NCBI GenBank assembly: GCA_020025875.1
Contig: JAHHRI010000017.1
Coordinates: forward strand, 1 to 25,138
Direction of reading: 5' to 3'
DNA length: 25,138 bases
From: Alphaproteobacteria bacterium
Lineage (GTDB): Bacteria; Pseudomonadota; Alphaproteobacteria; RF32; CAG-239
Both the position numbers and the translations under genes were made by a program. Positions 12,765 to 19,926 of the stretch are shown here, in pieces; positions within the stretch are counted from its first letter, which is position 1; every line of letters begins with the position of its first letter. The notes under the pieces were generated by a model that made no database searches, was not told the DNA's origin, and was given only the letters and a program-made list of their open reading frames with translations.

Positions 12765-13715
12765 TCAACCGCCGCTGCCGCCAAAAGAGCCGATCAGATA
12801 TACGTTTGCCAACCTGCCGCCGGACTGCCGTTCCAGAGAAACGCCCTGCTCGGCTTCATAACGGCTCATCCCTGTTTCCACACACCACACCGCCGAAATG
12901 CCGGCGTTTAGCGCACCGACAATATCGGTGCGGAAGGTATCTCCTATCATGGCAACCCGTGCCGAGGCTTCTATGCCCAGTTTGCGGAAAGCATATTGAT
13001 AAATATTGGCATGAGGTTTTCCGAACTCAACCACTTGCCCGCCCAGCTGACGATACATTTCGGCAATAATCCCCTGCCTGACAACCGGCTGTGGCTTGCT
13101 GTTGTTTTTGGGTTTTTCAAACGCACGATAATCCGGATTGGCGCACAAAGCCGGCAGCCCGCGCTTTCGCATTTGCACCAGTGACGCTGCAAACGGCTCG
13201 GTAGCCAGACTGTCCCACAACTGCGGTCCATCGTCGGGGCTTAGTCGGGACAGATAAAATTGATCGGCAAGCTCCGGAAATTTATTCTTTTCCTCCGTTG
13301 TCAGCTGCGGCACGGAAATATAAAAAGCATCGGCTTCATCGGCATGGGGAACAATGCGGTACGCCCCGCCTGCAAACAAAGATGCTCGCGGTGTGCCCCA
13401 TATATAGATGTTCTTTCCGGAAATGCCTAATGTTTTTGCCAGCACCGCTTCTCTGAACACATCTCCGGAAGTGATAAACTCCGTATAATGCCGACCGGCA
13501 TACATCCCTTTTTTTTCATAAGAGCGGATGCAATCGGCACTAAGAGAGGTTGCGTTGGAAACCACGCAAACCTGCCGTCCTTTGCTGACGGCGTTTTCCA
13601 TTGTTTCCAAACTGCCGGAGTAAAAATGTCCCCCGTCCCAAAACACGCCGTATGCATCGACCAAAAGAACATCGAAGCAATCGGCAATCTCCGAGAAATC
13701 TTGATATATTGCCAT
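12765..13715 (-). CDS. HAD-superfamily class IIA hydrolase (TIGR01459-like)
   Basis: A 316-residue protein with HAD motifs in order: motif I LLVDAYGVFWDG (Asp20 nucleophile), motif II VVSNAT, a long C2 cap, motif III FGKPHANIY (Lys) and motif IV MIGDTFRTDIVGA (two Asp). The usual DxD of motif I is DAY here; TIGR01459 members characteristically carry an aromatic residue there (as in DvWG), so this is a family trait rather than damage. Related class IIA enzymes are sugar-phosphate or nucleotide phosphatases (NagD-like). The substrate is unknown. The start is supported by AAGGAAGAT and by a promoter at 13747-13774. The family is largely alphaproteobacterial, one of the hints to the host lineage. 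Confidence 0.88.
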   Translation of the reverse strand: MAIYQDFSEIADCFDVLLVDAYGVFWDGGHFYSGSLETMENAVSKGRQVCVVSNATSLSADCIRSYEKKGMYAGRHYTEFITSGDVFREAVLAKTLGISGKNIYIWGTPRASLFAGGAYRIVPHADEADAFYISVPQLTTEEKNKFPELADQFYLSRLSPDDGPQLWDSLATEPFAASLVQMRKRGLPALCANPDYRAFEKPKNNSKPQPVVRQGIIAEMYRQLGGQVVEFGKPHANIYQYAFRKLGIEASARVAMIGDTFRTDIVGALNAGISAVWCVETGMSRYEAEQGVSLERQSGGRLANVYLIGSFGGSGG

Positions 13716-13746
13716 TTTATCTTCCTTGCAAAAGGTTGCCTGCCCG

Positions 13747-13774
13747 ATTATAACAAAAAAAGGAAAAAAGACAA
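13747..13774 (-). promoter_or_regulatory. Promoter of the HAD hydrolase gene
   Basis: On the minus strand TTGTCT (13769-13774) and TATAAT (13747-13752) are 16 bases apart, about 30 bases before the ATG at 13715. Confidence 0.65.
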
Positions 13775-13812
13775 TTTTTAAAAAATTAACTAGATTTTAG
13801 ACAAGAACATGC

Positions 13813-13818
13813 TATAAT
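13813..13818 (+). promoter_or_regulatory. -10 box of the toxin cassette
   Basis: A perfect TATAAT lies 33 bases before the ATG at 13852. The -35 region is weak (TAGATT at 18 bases), suggesting a low or activator-dependent promoter for the four-gene cassette. Confidence 0.5.
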
Positions 13819-13851
13819 AGACAGAAAATAGACTGATGAAGGCAAAAAAAC

Positions 13852-15204
13852 ATGGGGTTTCCATTAGACAAAGATTATGCCAAACGCGTTTCCATGCACC
13901 GTGACACGGAGCATAAAAAACGGGGTGACAACCTGAATAATCGCAAAAAACAAATTTTCAACAAAAACAAAACAACGGAAGAAAAACCGCGGGAAGAAGC
14001 TGTTGAAGAAAAAAAGGTTGCCGCCGCACCGGTTTTAAGCGACAAGGAAATCAGCCAACAGTTGGAGCGTTTGACGGCGGCTTTTCGCGCAACCAACGGA
14101 AAGAAAGAAGAAGATGAGCTGCGCGCCTTTGCCGAACAACATCATATGAATCTGCGGGTTGAAGCGGCGGTTTCCAAAACCGACAAAAGCGTCATTGCGC
14201 GAATGGTCTTTAACGGCGGCGTGGAAAAACCCATGGGCAACTACTCGTCAAAATTTTCTGACATTGCCAATTATCCGTACAAATACACCATACACCCCGG
14301 AAAAGCCGAAGATTATGACTTGCAAGGCTCAACCGTTTGGCAAGCCATGAAAGAAGAACCCCGATTGGCAGAGATGGAAGACAAGCTCAAGGCAGCACTG
14401 GCCAAAGCCGGCGTACCTAAGGAAATTTTGCCGGAAATGAACATCAACGACTTTAAATATCTCATGTTCAACCACTGTGCCGCACAAAAAGGGCTGGGCT
14501 TTGCCAAACTGTTCCAAGCCAAAGACGAAAACGGCAATCCGCTGACCTATAGAGACAGAAACGGAAAAGAGGTGCCCGTCTGCACCAGCGCCAAACAAGA
14601 AAACGTCAAGCGCTTTATCAAAGAAAATCCACAGTTCAAAAGTCTCATGATGAAAACACCGAATGCCGACAAAGCTTATGTTGAAGCACTTGTTGCCAAA
14701 ATGGAGCAAAGCGGACTGACCGATATGTCCAAAGAGCTGGAACGACATCCCGAATGGGCCAACCAACCGGCTATTGATGTTCACCATGTTGTCAACATCA
14801 AAGACTGCCGCCTGTTTGAAGCGGAAAACAAATCTTATGCTGCCGTCAACGATTATGAAAATATGTGCATTGTCAGCAACGGCACCTTGTTTGATGCGGT
14901 TAACCGCGCCCGCTATTCGGACAACAGCAACAAATCGGCTTCCGTCCACGGTAGCATACATTCTGCCGATATGGTGTTCAAAGACAAAGACGGTAACGGC
15001 GATGTCCGCCGCACTATGGTCCGACTGGAGCCTCAGCCCGGCGTTCATTGTATGTTGGGTTTTCATGAAGATATGATGATTATAGCCCCCAACAGCCAAG
15101 GCAACAACCGGCAGTCGGAAGCCGAAAAGAACAAAGGACAATCCGTCGACAAGCCATTGATCTTGCAAAAAGCACAAAACAACAACAGGAGCATATCCGC
15201 ATGA
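13852..15204 (+). CDS. HNH-nuclease-like protein, probable toxin of a toxin-immunity pair
   Basis: A 450-residue protein with a charged, disordered-looking N-terminus (about 1-65; MGFPLDKDYAKRVSMHRD, no Sec signal). A helical middle region follows, and an HNH-like core lies in the C-terminal third: AIDVHHVVNIKDC (His311, His312), NDYENMCIVSNG (Asn333/337) and SVHGSIH (His366, His370). That spacing matches HHI...N...HxxxH nuclease toxins. The stop overlaps the start of a SUKH-like gene (ATGA at 15201-15204), the arrangement of toxin and immunity. A polymorphic or contact-dependent nuclease effector is the best inference, but the catalytic domain is not at the extreme C-terminus (about 80 residues follow). 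Export route unknown; a GAAGG ribosome site supports the start. Confidence 0.6.
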   Translation: MGFPLDKDYAKRVSMHRDTEHKKRGDNLNNRKKQIFNKNKTTEEKPREEAVEEKKVAAAPVLSDKEISQQLERLTAAFRATNGKKEEDELRAFAEQHHMNLRVEAAVSKTDKSVIARMVFNGGVEKPMGNYSSKFSDIANYPYKYTIHPGKAEDYDLQGSTVWQAMKEEPRLAEMEDKLKAALAKAGVPKEILPEMNINDFKYLMFNHCAAQKGLGFAKLFQAKDENGNPLTYRDRNGKEVPVCTSAKQENVKRFIKENPQFKSLMMKTPNADKAYVEALVAKMEQSGLTDMSKELERHPEWANQPAIDVHHVVNIKDCRLFEAENKSYAAVNDYENMCIVSNGTLFDAVNRARYSDNSNKSASVHGSIHSADMVFKDKDGNGDVRRTMVRLEPQPGVHCMLGFHEDMMIIAPNSQGNNRQSEAEKNKGQSVDKPLILQKAQNNNRSISA

Positions 15205-15617
15205 GAATGCAGGAATTAATTGACTATCTGAAAAACAACGAAGAAGTCGGCCGTAACAAACCGATCAGCGAAGTCAAAATCGCCATCGGCATTCTAAAAC
15301 TTAAAGAAACCGGTTTTCCCGAACTGACGGCGGAACATCAGATGTTGCTGCGCCATTTTAACGGGTTGTCTAACAACGGTTGCTTTATTTTTGGCATTAA
15401 TACCGAGAGCTCTTTTTTTCCCGATATTTTGGATTATAATGTTCGCGAAAAGGAGCAGCTGGCCGAAGGAGAGCTGATTATCGGTCATAACGATGCTTTT
15501 TGGCTGCTTTATAATGCCGAAAGCAAAAAATATCGTTTGATTGATCCCGATGACGGGTCAACCGAAGGCGAAACGGAAAATTTGGCAGAAGCCATCCCCT
15601 ATCTTTTACATATTTAA
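15201..15617 (+). CDS. SMI1/KNR4 (SUKH)-like putative immunity protein
   Basis: A 138-residue acidic protein. The segment LLRHFNGLSNNGCFIFGINTES, then LIIGHNDAFWLLYN, KYRLIDPDDGS and a final LAEAIPYLL helix follow the SUKH order: hydrophobic strand with G.xIFG, an IG-hydrophobic core strand, a W-containing strand and a C-terminal helix (YrhA-like). SUKH proteins bind and neutralise nuclease toxins of polymorphic toxin systems. The ATG at 15201 overlaps the upstream stop (ATGA), with AGGAG nine bases before it inside the toxin gene; an ATG two codons on is an alternative start. Coupling with the HNH gene is the main evidence that it is its immunity partner. Confidence 0.72.
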   Translation: MRMQELIDYLKNNEEVGRNKPISEVKIAIGILKLKETGFPELTAEHQMLLRHFNGLSNNGCFIFGINTESSFFPDILDYNVREKEQLAEGELIIGHNDAFWLLYNAESKKYRLIDPDDGSTEGETENLAEAIPYLLHI

Positions 15618-15635
15618 CCATGCGAGACAACCATA

Positions 15636-15821
15636 ATGATGGAATATCTGAAAAGAAAACTAAGCAAACTAAACCAAACGCAAACATGGCAAGACAAGAT
15701 CCAATATCCGCGTTATTATGAAGAAAACGGACAGTTCATCAAAGAAACCGAAAACGGAGAAAAGCTGATTGTCAGCTTAAACGAAAACAACGAAGAAATC
15801 ATCATAGGAAAACTGAAATGA
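15636..15821 (+). CDS. Small putative antitoxin of the zeta-like toxin
   Basis: A 61-residue charged protein (MMEYLKRKLSKLNQ..., ending in two short strands FIKETENGEKLIVSLNEN and EEIIIGKLK). Its TGA overlaps the ATG of the zeta-like gene (ATGA at 15818-15821), the common layout of antitoxin before toxin. It does not resemble classical epsilon (about 90 residues, helical bundle). The beta-rich end resembles small unclassified proteins preceding zeta-like kinases that I recall only vaguely. Start could be either of two adjacent ATGs at 15636/15639. The ribosome site is weak, so it may be translated by reinitiation after the SUKH gene, 18 bases upstream. Confidence 0.55.
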   Translation: MMEYLKRKLSKLNQTQTWQDKIQYPRYYEENGQFIKETENGEKLIVSLNENNEEIIIGKLK

Positions 15822-16747
15822 AAAGACAAAAACGCCCTTGGATGGTCATTATCGCCGGACCGAACGGTGCCGGAAAGTCAACCTTTTATGACTTGGTAAT
15901 CAAAGAAGATCCGCTGATGAAAAATGCGCCGTTTATCAATCTGGACAATATTGCCAAGGAAATTTCCGAAACCAACGAAAACCCGAATAATAATATCTTA
16001 AGTGCCGGAAAGATTACTTATGAAGAAGTTGAAAAACATATCGAAAGCCGCAGTAGCTTTGTTTATGAAACCACCTCTTCGGGCAAAGTTCATCTCCGTT
16101 TTATGGATGCCGCTCGCCAAAAAGGGTTCAAAATTGCCATGGTATTTATCGGTCTTTCCAATCCGATGTTGTCATATTATCGGGTTAAAACACGAGTTGC
16201 CAACGGCGGGCATGACGTGCCTTTAAAAGACGTTACCCGTCGTTATCCGAAAATTATGAAAAATTTTCCGGAGATGCTGAAACGCAGCGACATTGCCGGC
16301 GTTTTCGACAATTCCGGTCCGGAGCCGTTTCAGCTTATCTTTCTGATGGACGATAGCGCGTTCCGCATTTTTTACAAATATCCCCGTTGGCTGGAAGAGT
16401 CGATTAAGGAAAGAAAAACCAAAAAAGACTTGATTATCATGCGTGATGCATTGGATGTGCACAACCTCAATGATGCCGATTTGAAAAAGATTTCGGATAT
16501 GGCGCTTAGCTCTGTCATTATGGGCAAAGAAAAAAACAATTTAGACATACAACCTACCGACCGGCAAAACAATATATCGGAACAGGCTCCTAATCATGAG
16601 CCCATTCCCAACATATCCGGCATGCCGAACAACTTGTGGATGGGTACGGAAGAAATATCCGACAAAGTGCTCTCCGAATCGCCAGCCAAACACAGGGAGG
16701 CAAATATTAACGATTGGCTGAAAAAAGTTAAAAACAAAGAAATTTAA
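15818..16747 (+). CDS. Zeta-toxin-family P-loop kinase
   Basis: A 309-residue protein. Walker A GPNGAGKST lies at residues 14-22, FINLDNIAKE (Asp47 region) fits the zeta substrate-binding Asp, and FVYETTSSGKVHL and RVANGGHDVPLKDVTRRYPK match the conserved zeta segments that bind ATP and UDP-GlcNAc. Zeta/PezT toxins phosphorylate UDP-N-acetylglucosamine and stop cell-wall synthesis. A C-terminal extension of about 80 residues (from about 230) is Asn/Pro-rich and probably disordered, longer than in classical zeta. It is the last gene of the cassette and is followed by a hairpin terminator. Some zeta-like genes of this kind are non-toxic kinases, so toxicity is inferred. Confidence 0.82.
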   Translation: MKRQKRPWMVIIAGPNGAGKSTFYDLVIKEDPLMKNAPFINLDNIAKEISETNENPNNNILSAGKITYEEVEKHIESRSSFVYETTSSGKVHLRFMDAARQKGFKIAMVFIGLSNPMLSYYRVKTRVANGGHDVPLKDVTRRYPKIMKNFPEMLKRSDIAGVFDNSGPEPFQLIFLMDDSAFRIFYKYPRWLEESIKERKTKKDLIIMRDALDVHNLNDADLKKISDMALSSVIMGKEKNNLDIQPTDRQNNISEQAPNHEPIPNISGMPNNLWMGTEEISDKVLSESPAKHREANINDWLKKVKNKEI

Positions 16748-16779
16748 GAATTTTTTTCCATTTTCAAATTTCCTTAGAG

Positions 16780-16809
16780 GGGGTGTTTTGCAGACAGCAA
16801 CGCCCCTTT
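16780..16809 (+). terminator. Terminator of the toxin cassette
   Basis: GGGGTG (16780-16785) pairs with CGCCCC (16801-16806), with TTGC/GCAA continuing the stem around loop AGACA, followed by a short TTTA. The T-run is poor, so efficiency may be moderate. Confidence 0.6.
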
Positions 16810-16929
16810 ATCAGATGGCGGAGATTGGCTTTTCAGCGGTCGGCGCAATCTTTTGGGCTTTTATCAGGCTTTGCGCCAACGGCTTGGCATTTAGCTAAAA
16901 ATTTGCTCAAGGCTTTCTGTAAGCTATCA

Positions 16930-16957
16930 ATAAAAAAATCCCCGTCTAACGGGGATT
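16930..16957 (-). terminator. Terminator of the PH-domain gene
   Basis: AATCCCCGT (16937-16945) pairs with ACGGGGATT (16949-16957), loop CTA, with a T7 run on the minus strand just downstream. It lies 10 bases past the stop codon of the minus-strand gene. The 16810-16929 stretch holds no gene. Confidence 0.88.
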
Positions 16958-16966
16958 CAAAATTTT

Positions 16967-17569
16967 TCAATAGCCGCCGAAATTGTCAACGGGCGGAGGC
17001 GGATAGTTGCCATATTCCTGCTGGCGTTGCTGCTGTTCATAATAACGCTGCTGACGCGCGCGCGCTTCCTGCTCTGCAGCCGCTTCATATATTGCCGAAA
17101 TAATCGTATCCCGAAATTCGCGGGGATGGGCAATATCCCTAATCACCATACTGCTCTCGTCATTGCCAACCTGCACAATGGCATCGCCTGCTCCGAACAA
17201 ACGCTGCGCCAAGCTCTGCACAATCTGCACGTCATTGATTTTGGCAAGCGGAATATCTTTTTCCTTAATGTTGATAATACCGCGGCGAACATAAACCCGC
17301 TGATTGGTCACGGCATAAATTTTCAGCTTGTTATCTACCCGTTTGTGGATATAAGGAATAAACAAAAATCCGCCGACCATCATCATAATGCTTGCCACAG
17401 AATAAATATGACCGATAAAACGAAAACGTTCACCTGCGCCAACGCCGCTCCACACGGCAAGAAGCATTAAAATACCGATTGACATCAGCAATGTCGGCAA
17501 CACAAACACTTTATAACTGAAATGAACTTCAATTTTAACGTATTCGTTGGGACGTAATTCTAATGTCAT
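16967..17569 (-). CDS. Bacterial PH-domain (bPH2, YdbS-like) membrane protein
   Basis: A 200-residue protein with two membrane helices (VFVLPTLLMSIGILMLLAVW; SVASIMMMVGGFLFIPYI). A bPH2 domain follows at about 80-165, recognisable by KLKIYAVTNQRVYVRRGIINIKEKDIPLAKINDVQIVQSLAQRLFGAGDAIV. The C-terminus is a Gln/Arg-rich coil followed by proline (YPPPPVDNFGGY) and is probably cytoplasmic and disordered. bPH2 proteins are membrane-associated with unknown ligand. GAGGAG upstream supports the start, and it has its own promoter and terminator. Confidence 0.88.
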   Translation of the reverse strand: MTLELRPNEYVKIEVHFSYKVFVLPTLLMSIGILMLLAVWSGVGAGERFRFIGHIYSVASIMMMVGGFLFIPYIHKRVDNKLKIYAVTNQRVYVRRGIINIKEKDIPLAKINDVQIVQSLAQRLFGAGDAIVQVGNDESSMVIRDIAHPREFRDTIISAIYEAAAEQEARARQQRYYEQQQRQQEYGNYPPPPVDNFGGY

Positions 17570-17601
17570 GCTTGCGACTCCTCAATATCTATTTGTTGCC
17601 G

Positions 17602-17630
17602 ATTATAATTTAATTTTTTACTAAAAACAA
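17602..17630 (-). promoter_or_regulatory. Promoter of the PH-domain gene
   Basis: On the minus strand TTGTTT (17625-17630) and TATAAT (17602-17607) are 17 bases apart, about 30 bases before the ATG at 17569. Confidence 0.7.
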
Positions 17631-17711
17631 CAAAGATATTATTATTGCAAATTATAAAATCAGATACTACCTTAATTAATGATTATTATAACTATTCTGA
17701 AAGGAAAAATG

Positions 17712-18872
17712 ATGACAGCCAAACGTTTTATCTTAAACGAAACCAGCTACCACGGCCAAGGTGCCGCAGCGGCGATCATTGACGAAATTAAAAATCGCGG
17801 TTTTACAAAGGGGTTAATCGTTACCGATGCCGATTTGCTCAAATTCGGCGTGGTTAAAAAAATAACCGACCTCCTCGATGCCGAGAAGTTGCCCTATGAG
17901 GTGTTTGACGGCGTCAAAGCCAACCCCAGCGTTGATGTTGTCAAAGCAGGCGTCAAGGCTTTTAATATGGCCAAGGCCGACTACCTGATAGCCATTGGCG
18001 GCGGATCGCCTCAGGATACCGCCAAAGGAATCGGAATTATCATTAATAATCCGGAATTTGCCGATGTCGTTTCTCTGGAGGGAACGGCTCCGACCAAAAA
18101 TAAAAGCGTGCCGATTATTGCCGTTGCCACCACCGCAGGAACAGCTGCGGAAACCACCATCAACTACGTCATCACCGATGAGGAAAAACGCCGCAAATTT
18201 GTCTGTGTCGATCCTCATGACATTCCCGTTGTCGCCATTGTCGACCCCGACATGATGGCTTCTATGCCCAAAGGACTGACTGCCGCCACCGGTATGGACG
18301 CCTTGACGCACGCCATTGAAGGTTATACCACCCGCGCGGCTTGGGAACTTTCCGACACACTCAACCTCAAAGCTATCGAAATTATTGCACGTTCTTTAAG
18401 AAAATCGGTTGACGGCGATGCGAAAGGACGCGAAGATATGGCGCTCGGTCAATATGTTACCGGCATGGCTTTTTCAAACGTGGGACTTGGCGTTGTCCAT
18501 GGCATGGCGCACCCGCTTTCCGCTTTTTATGACACGCCGCACGGTGTTGCCAATGCCGTTTTGCTGCCTTATGTGATGGCATTTAACGCACCTCATACCG
18601 GCGAAAAGTTTCGCGAAATTGCGCGCGCAATGGGCGTTAAAAACGTAGATAACATGACTCCGACAGAATATCGGCAGGCGGCTATCGATGCCGTGCGCCA
18701 GCTATCGCAAGATGTCGGCATTCCGCAGACCTTGAAAGAAATTGGGGTGGAAGAAAAAGACCTCGACGCTCTCGCCGAAGCGGCAATGGCCGATGTCTGC
18801 ACCGGCGGAAACCCCTGTCCCTGCACAAAAGAGCTGATTTTAGAAGTTTATAAAACGGCTTTCGGACAATAA
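17712..18872 (+). CDS. fucO: Lactaldehyde reductase / 1,2-propanediol oxidoreductase (iron-containing alcohol dehydrogenase)
   Basis: A 386-residue protein that follows E. coli FucO from the N-terminus (FILNET, compare MILNET in FucO) to the end. Matching stretches include ADYLIAIGGGSPQDT (NAD-binding), TTAGTAAE, TINYVITDEEKRRKFVCVDP, TGMDALTHAIEGY and HGMAHPLSAFYDTPHGVAN, which carry the Asp and three His iron ligands. It reduces L-lactaldehyde to 1,2-propanediol during anaerobic fucose or rhamnose use, or oxidises diols and ethanol-type substrates. Two ATGs lie at 17709 and 17712; the second has better spacing from AAGGA. It stands alone with no fuc/rha genes nearby, so its pathway partner is not visible. 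Confidence 0.93.
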   Translation: MTAKRFILNETSYHGQGAAAAIIDEIKNRGFTKGLIVTDADLLKFGVVKKITDLLDAEKLPYEVFDGVKANPSVDVVKAGVKAFNMAKADYLIAIGGGSPQDTAKGIGIIINNPEFADVVSLEGTAPTKNKSVPIIAVATTAGTAAETTINYVITDEEKRRKFVCVDPHDIPVVAIVDPDMMASMPKGLTAATGMDALTHAIEGYTTRAAWELSDTLNLKAIEIIARSLRKSVDGDAKGREDMALGQYVTGMAFSNVGLGVVHGMAHPLSAFYDTPHGVANAVLLPYVMAFNAPHTGEKFREIARAMGVKNVDNMTPTEYRQAAIDAVRQLSQDVGIPQTLKEIGVEEKDLDALAEAAMADVCTGGNPCPCTKELILEVYKTAFGQ

Positions 18873-18905
18873 AAAAATAAAGGCAAGTCCCAAATCAGCA
18901 AAAAT

Positions 18906-18983
18906 ATTTTAGCGGCTGTGTTTCGGTATTGTTGATGTGTATTAAGAAAAAACTGGACAACATATTGAAACAGCCGCTAAAAT
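18906..18983 (+). repeat. Long hairpin downstream of fucO
   Basis: ATTTTAGCGGCTG (18906-18918) pairs perfectly over 13 bases with CAGCCGCTAAAAT (18971-18983), and a further GTTTC/GAAAC pair continues it across a two-base bulge. The loop of about 50 bases includes a GTTG/CAAC pair. There is no T-run directly after it. It may be a folded 3' end, a MITE-like palindrome or a small RNA. The rest of 18873-19174 has no gene. Confidence 0.65.
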
Positions 18984-19174
18984 TATTACAGCTTTTAATA
19001 TCGGCAGACGATACGACCACTTATTGTCTATTATTGTTTTAATTAAATATGCGGGTTTAAATGACCAACGAATTGCTTTTTAAACCGGTATTCTGATCGG
19101 AATGATTTTATCCGACCATTTCACGCCTGACCAATGTCGGGCTAAAACTCAGTTATTTTATAAGGAGAATAAAC

Positions 19175-19861
19175 ATGAACAAAACTCTCTTAGCCATTGC
19201 TTGCTGCGCTCTGTTGACGGTTGCCGTTGACGCCGATGCCGCTGCCGAGAAAATGCCGATGCCGACTTCGGAACAGGCCACAATGAAAGACAAGCTGTTA
19301 AATCGGCTCAAACTTTCACCGGAACAGCACAGCTTCATACTGCAACGGCGTCAGGCCGACAGGATCAAACTCAAAGATCTGGCAAATCAGATCCAAGAAA
19401 TCAGAATCCAGATGAAAGAAATTAAAAAAGCAAACGTCGCCGCCTTTGAAAGCATATTGACAGCGGAACAAAAAGCCGAATTTGCAAAAATTAAAGCAGA
19501 AGAAAAAGCGCGCTACCTGAAAAGAAAAAAAATGTGGCTCGAAAATGCGGGCATAGTCACACAGGACATACAACCCGCCGTCGCGGAAAAAGCCGAAGCC
19601 TTTAACCCAAGTTTTTCACAAGAGGCAGAAGCCGATGCCGCTGACAATGCTCCGCTAAAAGCCGTTGTTACGGCTCAAGACAAGGTAAGCGCATCACTTG
19701 CCGAAGATCAGCCGCAAACAGAAAACGATGCCCTGCAAACGGCGCAAGAAACGGAACATCGGGAAGCCGATGAGGCTGATCTGCAAAACATGACAGATGA
19801 TGACGGTGTAGATGAGGTTCGCACAATTTCGCATATGCCCGAAGTTCAACTCACCAAATAG
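19175..19861 (+). CDS. Spy/CpxP-like (LTXXQ) periplasmic protein with acidic tail
   Basis: A 228-residue protein with a Sec signal (MNKTLLAIACCALLTVAVDADA, cleavage near residue 22) and a strong AAGGAG ribosome site. The helical core has two LTXXQ-type motifs (LSPEQHSFILQRR; LTAEQKAEFAKIKAEEK), separated by about 45 helical, charged residues, as in CpxP/Spy chaperones. Unlike E. coli Spy (about 160 residues), it has an acidic, low-complexity tail of about 100 residues (EAEADAADNA..., TDDDGVDEV), probably disordered. It may be a periplasmic chaperone or a Cpx-type feedback or metal sensor. It is monocistronic and converges on the FtsK-like gene. Confidence 0.75.
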   Translation: MNKTLLAIACCALLTVAVDADAAAEKMPMPTSEQATMKDKLLNRLKLSPEQHSFILQRRQADRIKLKDLANQIQEIRIQMKEIKKANVAAFESILTAEQKAEFAKIKAEEKARYLKRKKMWLENAGIVTQDIQPAVAEKAEAFNPSFSQEAEADAADNAPLKAVVTAQDKVSASLAEDQPQTENDALQTAQETEHREADEADLQNMTDDDGVDEVRTISHMPEVQLTK

Positions 19862-19926
19862 CCCGATTTTATCACTCAAAATCTGTTTTCTTTGTGCCAT
19901 AAACGGCATTCCGCCGGTGGCAGACT

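Noticed and set aside
12765..13715. Loss of a catalytic Asp in HAD motif I (DAYG instead of DxDG)
   Set aside because: An aromatic residue at this position is normal for the TIGR01459 group, so it is not evidence of inactivation.
14329..15177. A 282-codon minus-strand frame antisense to the HNH gene
   Set aside because: The + strand protein shows a conserved HNH pattern and coupling to the next gene; the antisense frame has no ribosome site or recognisable motif.
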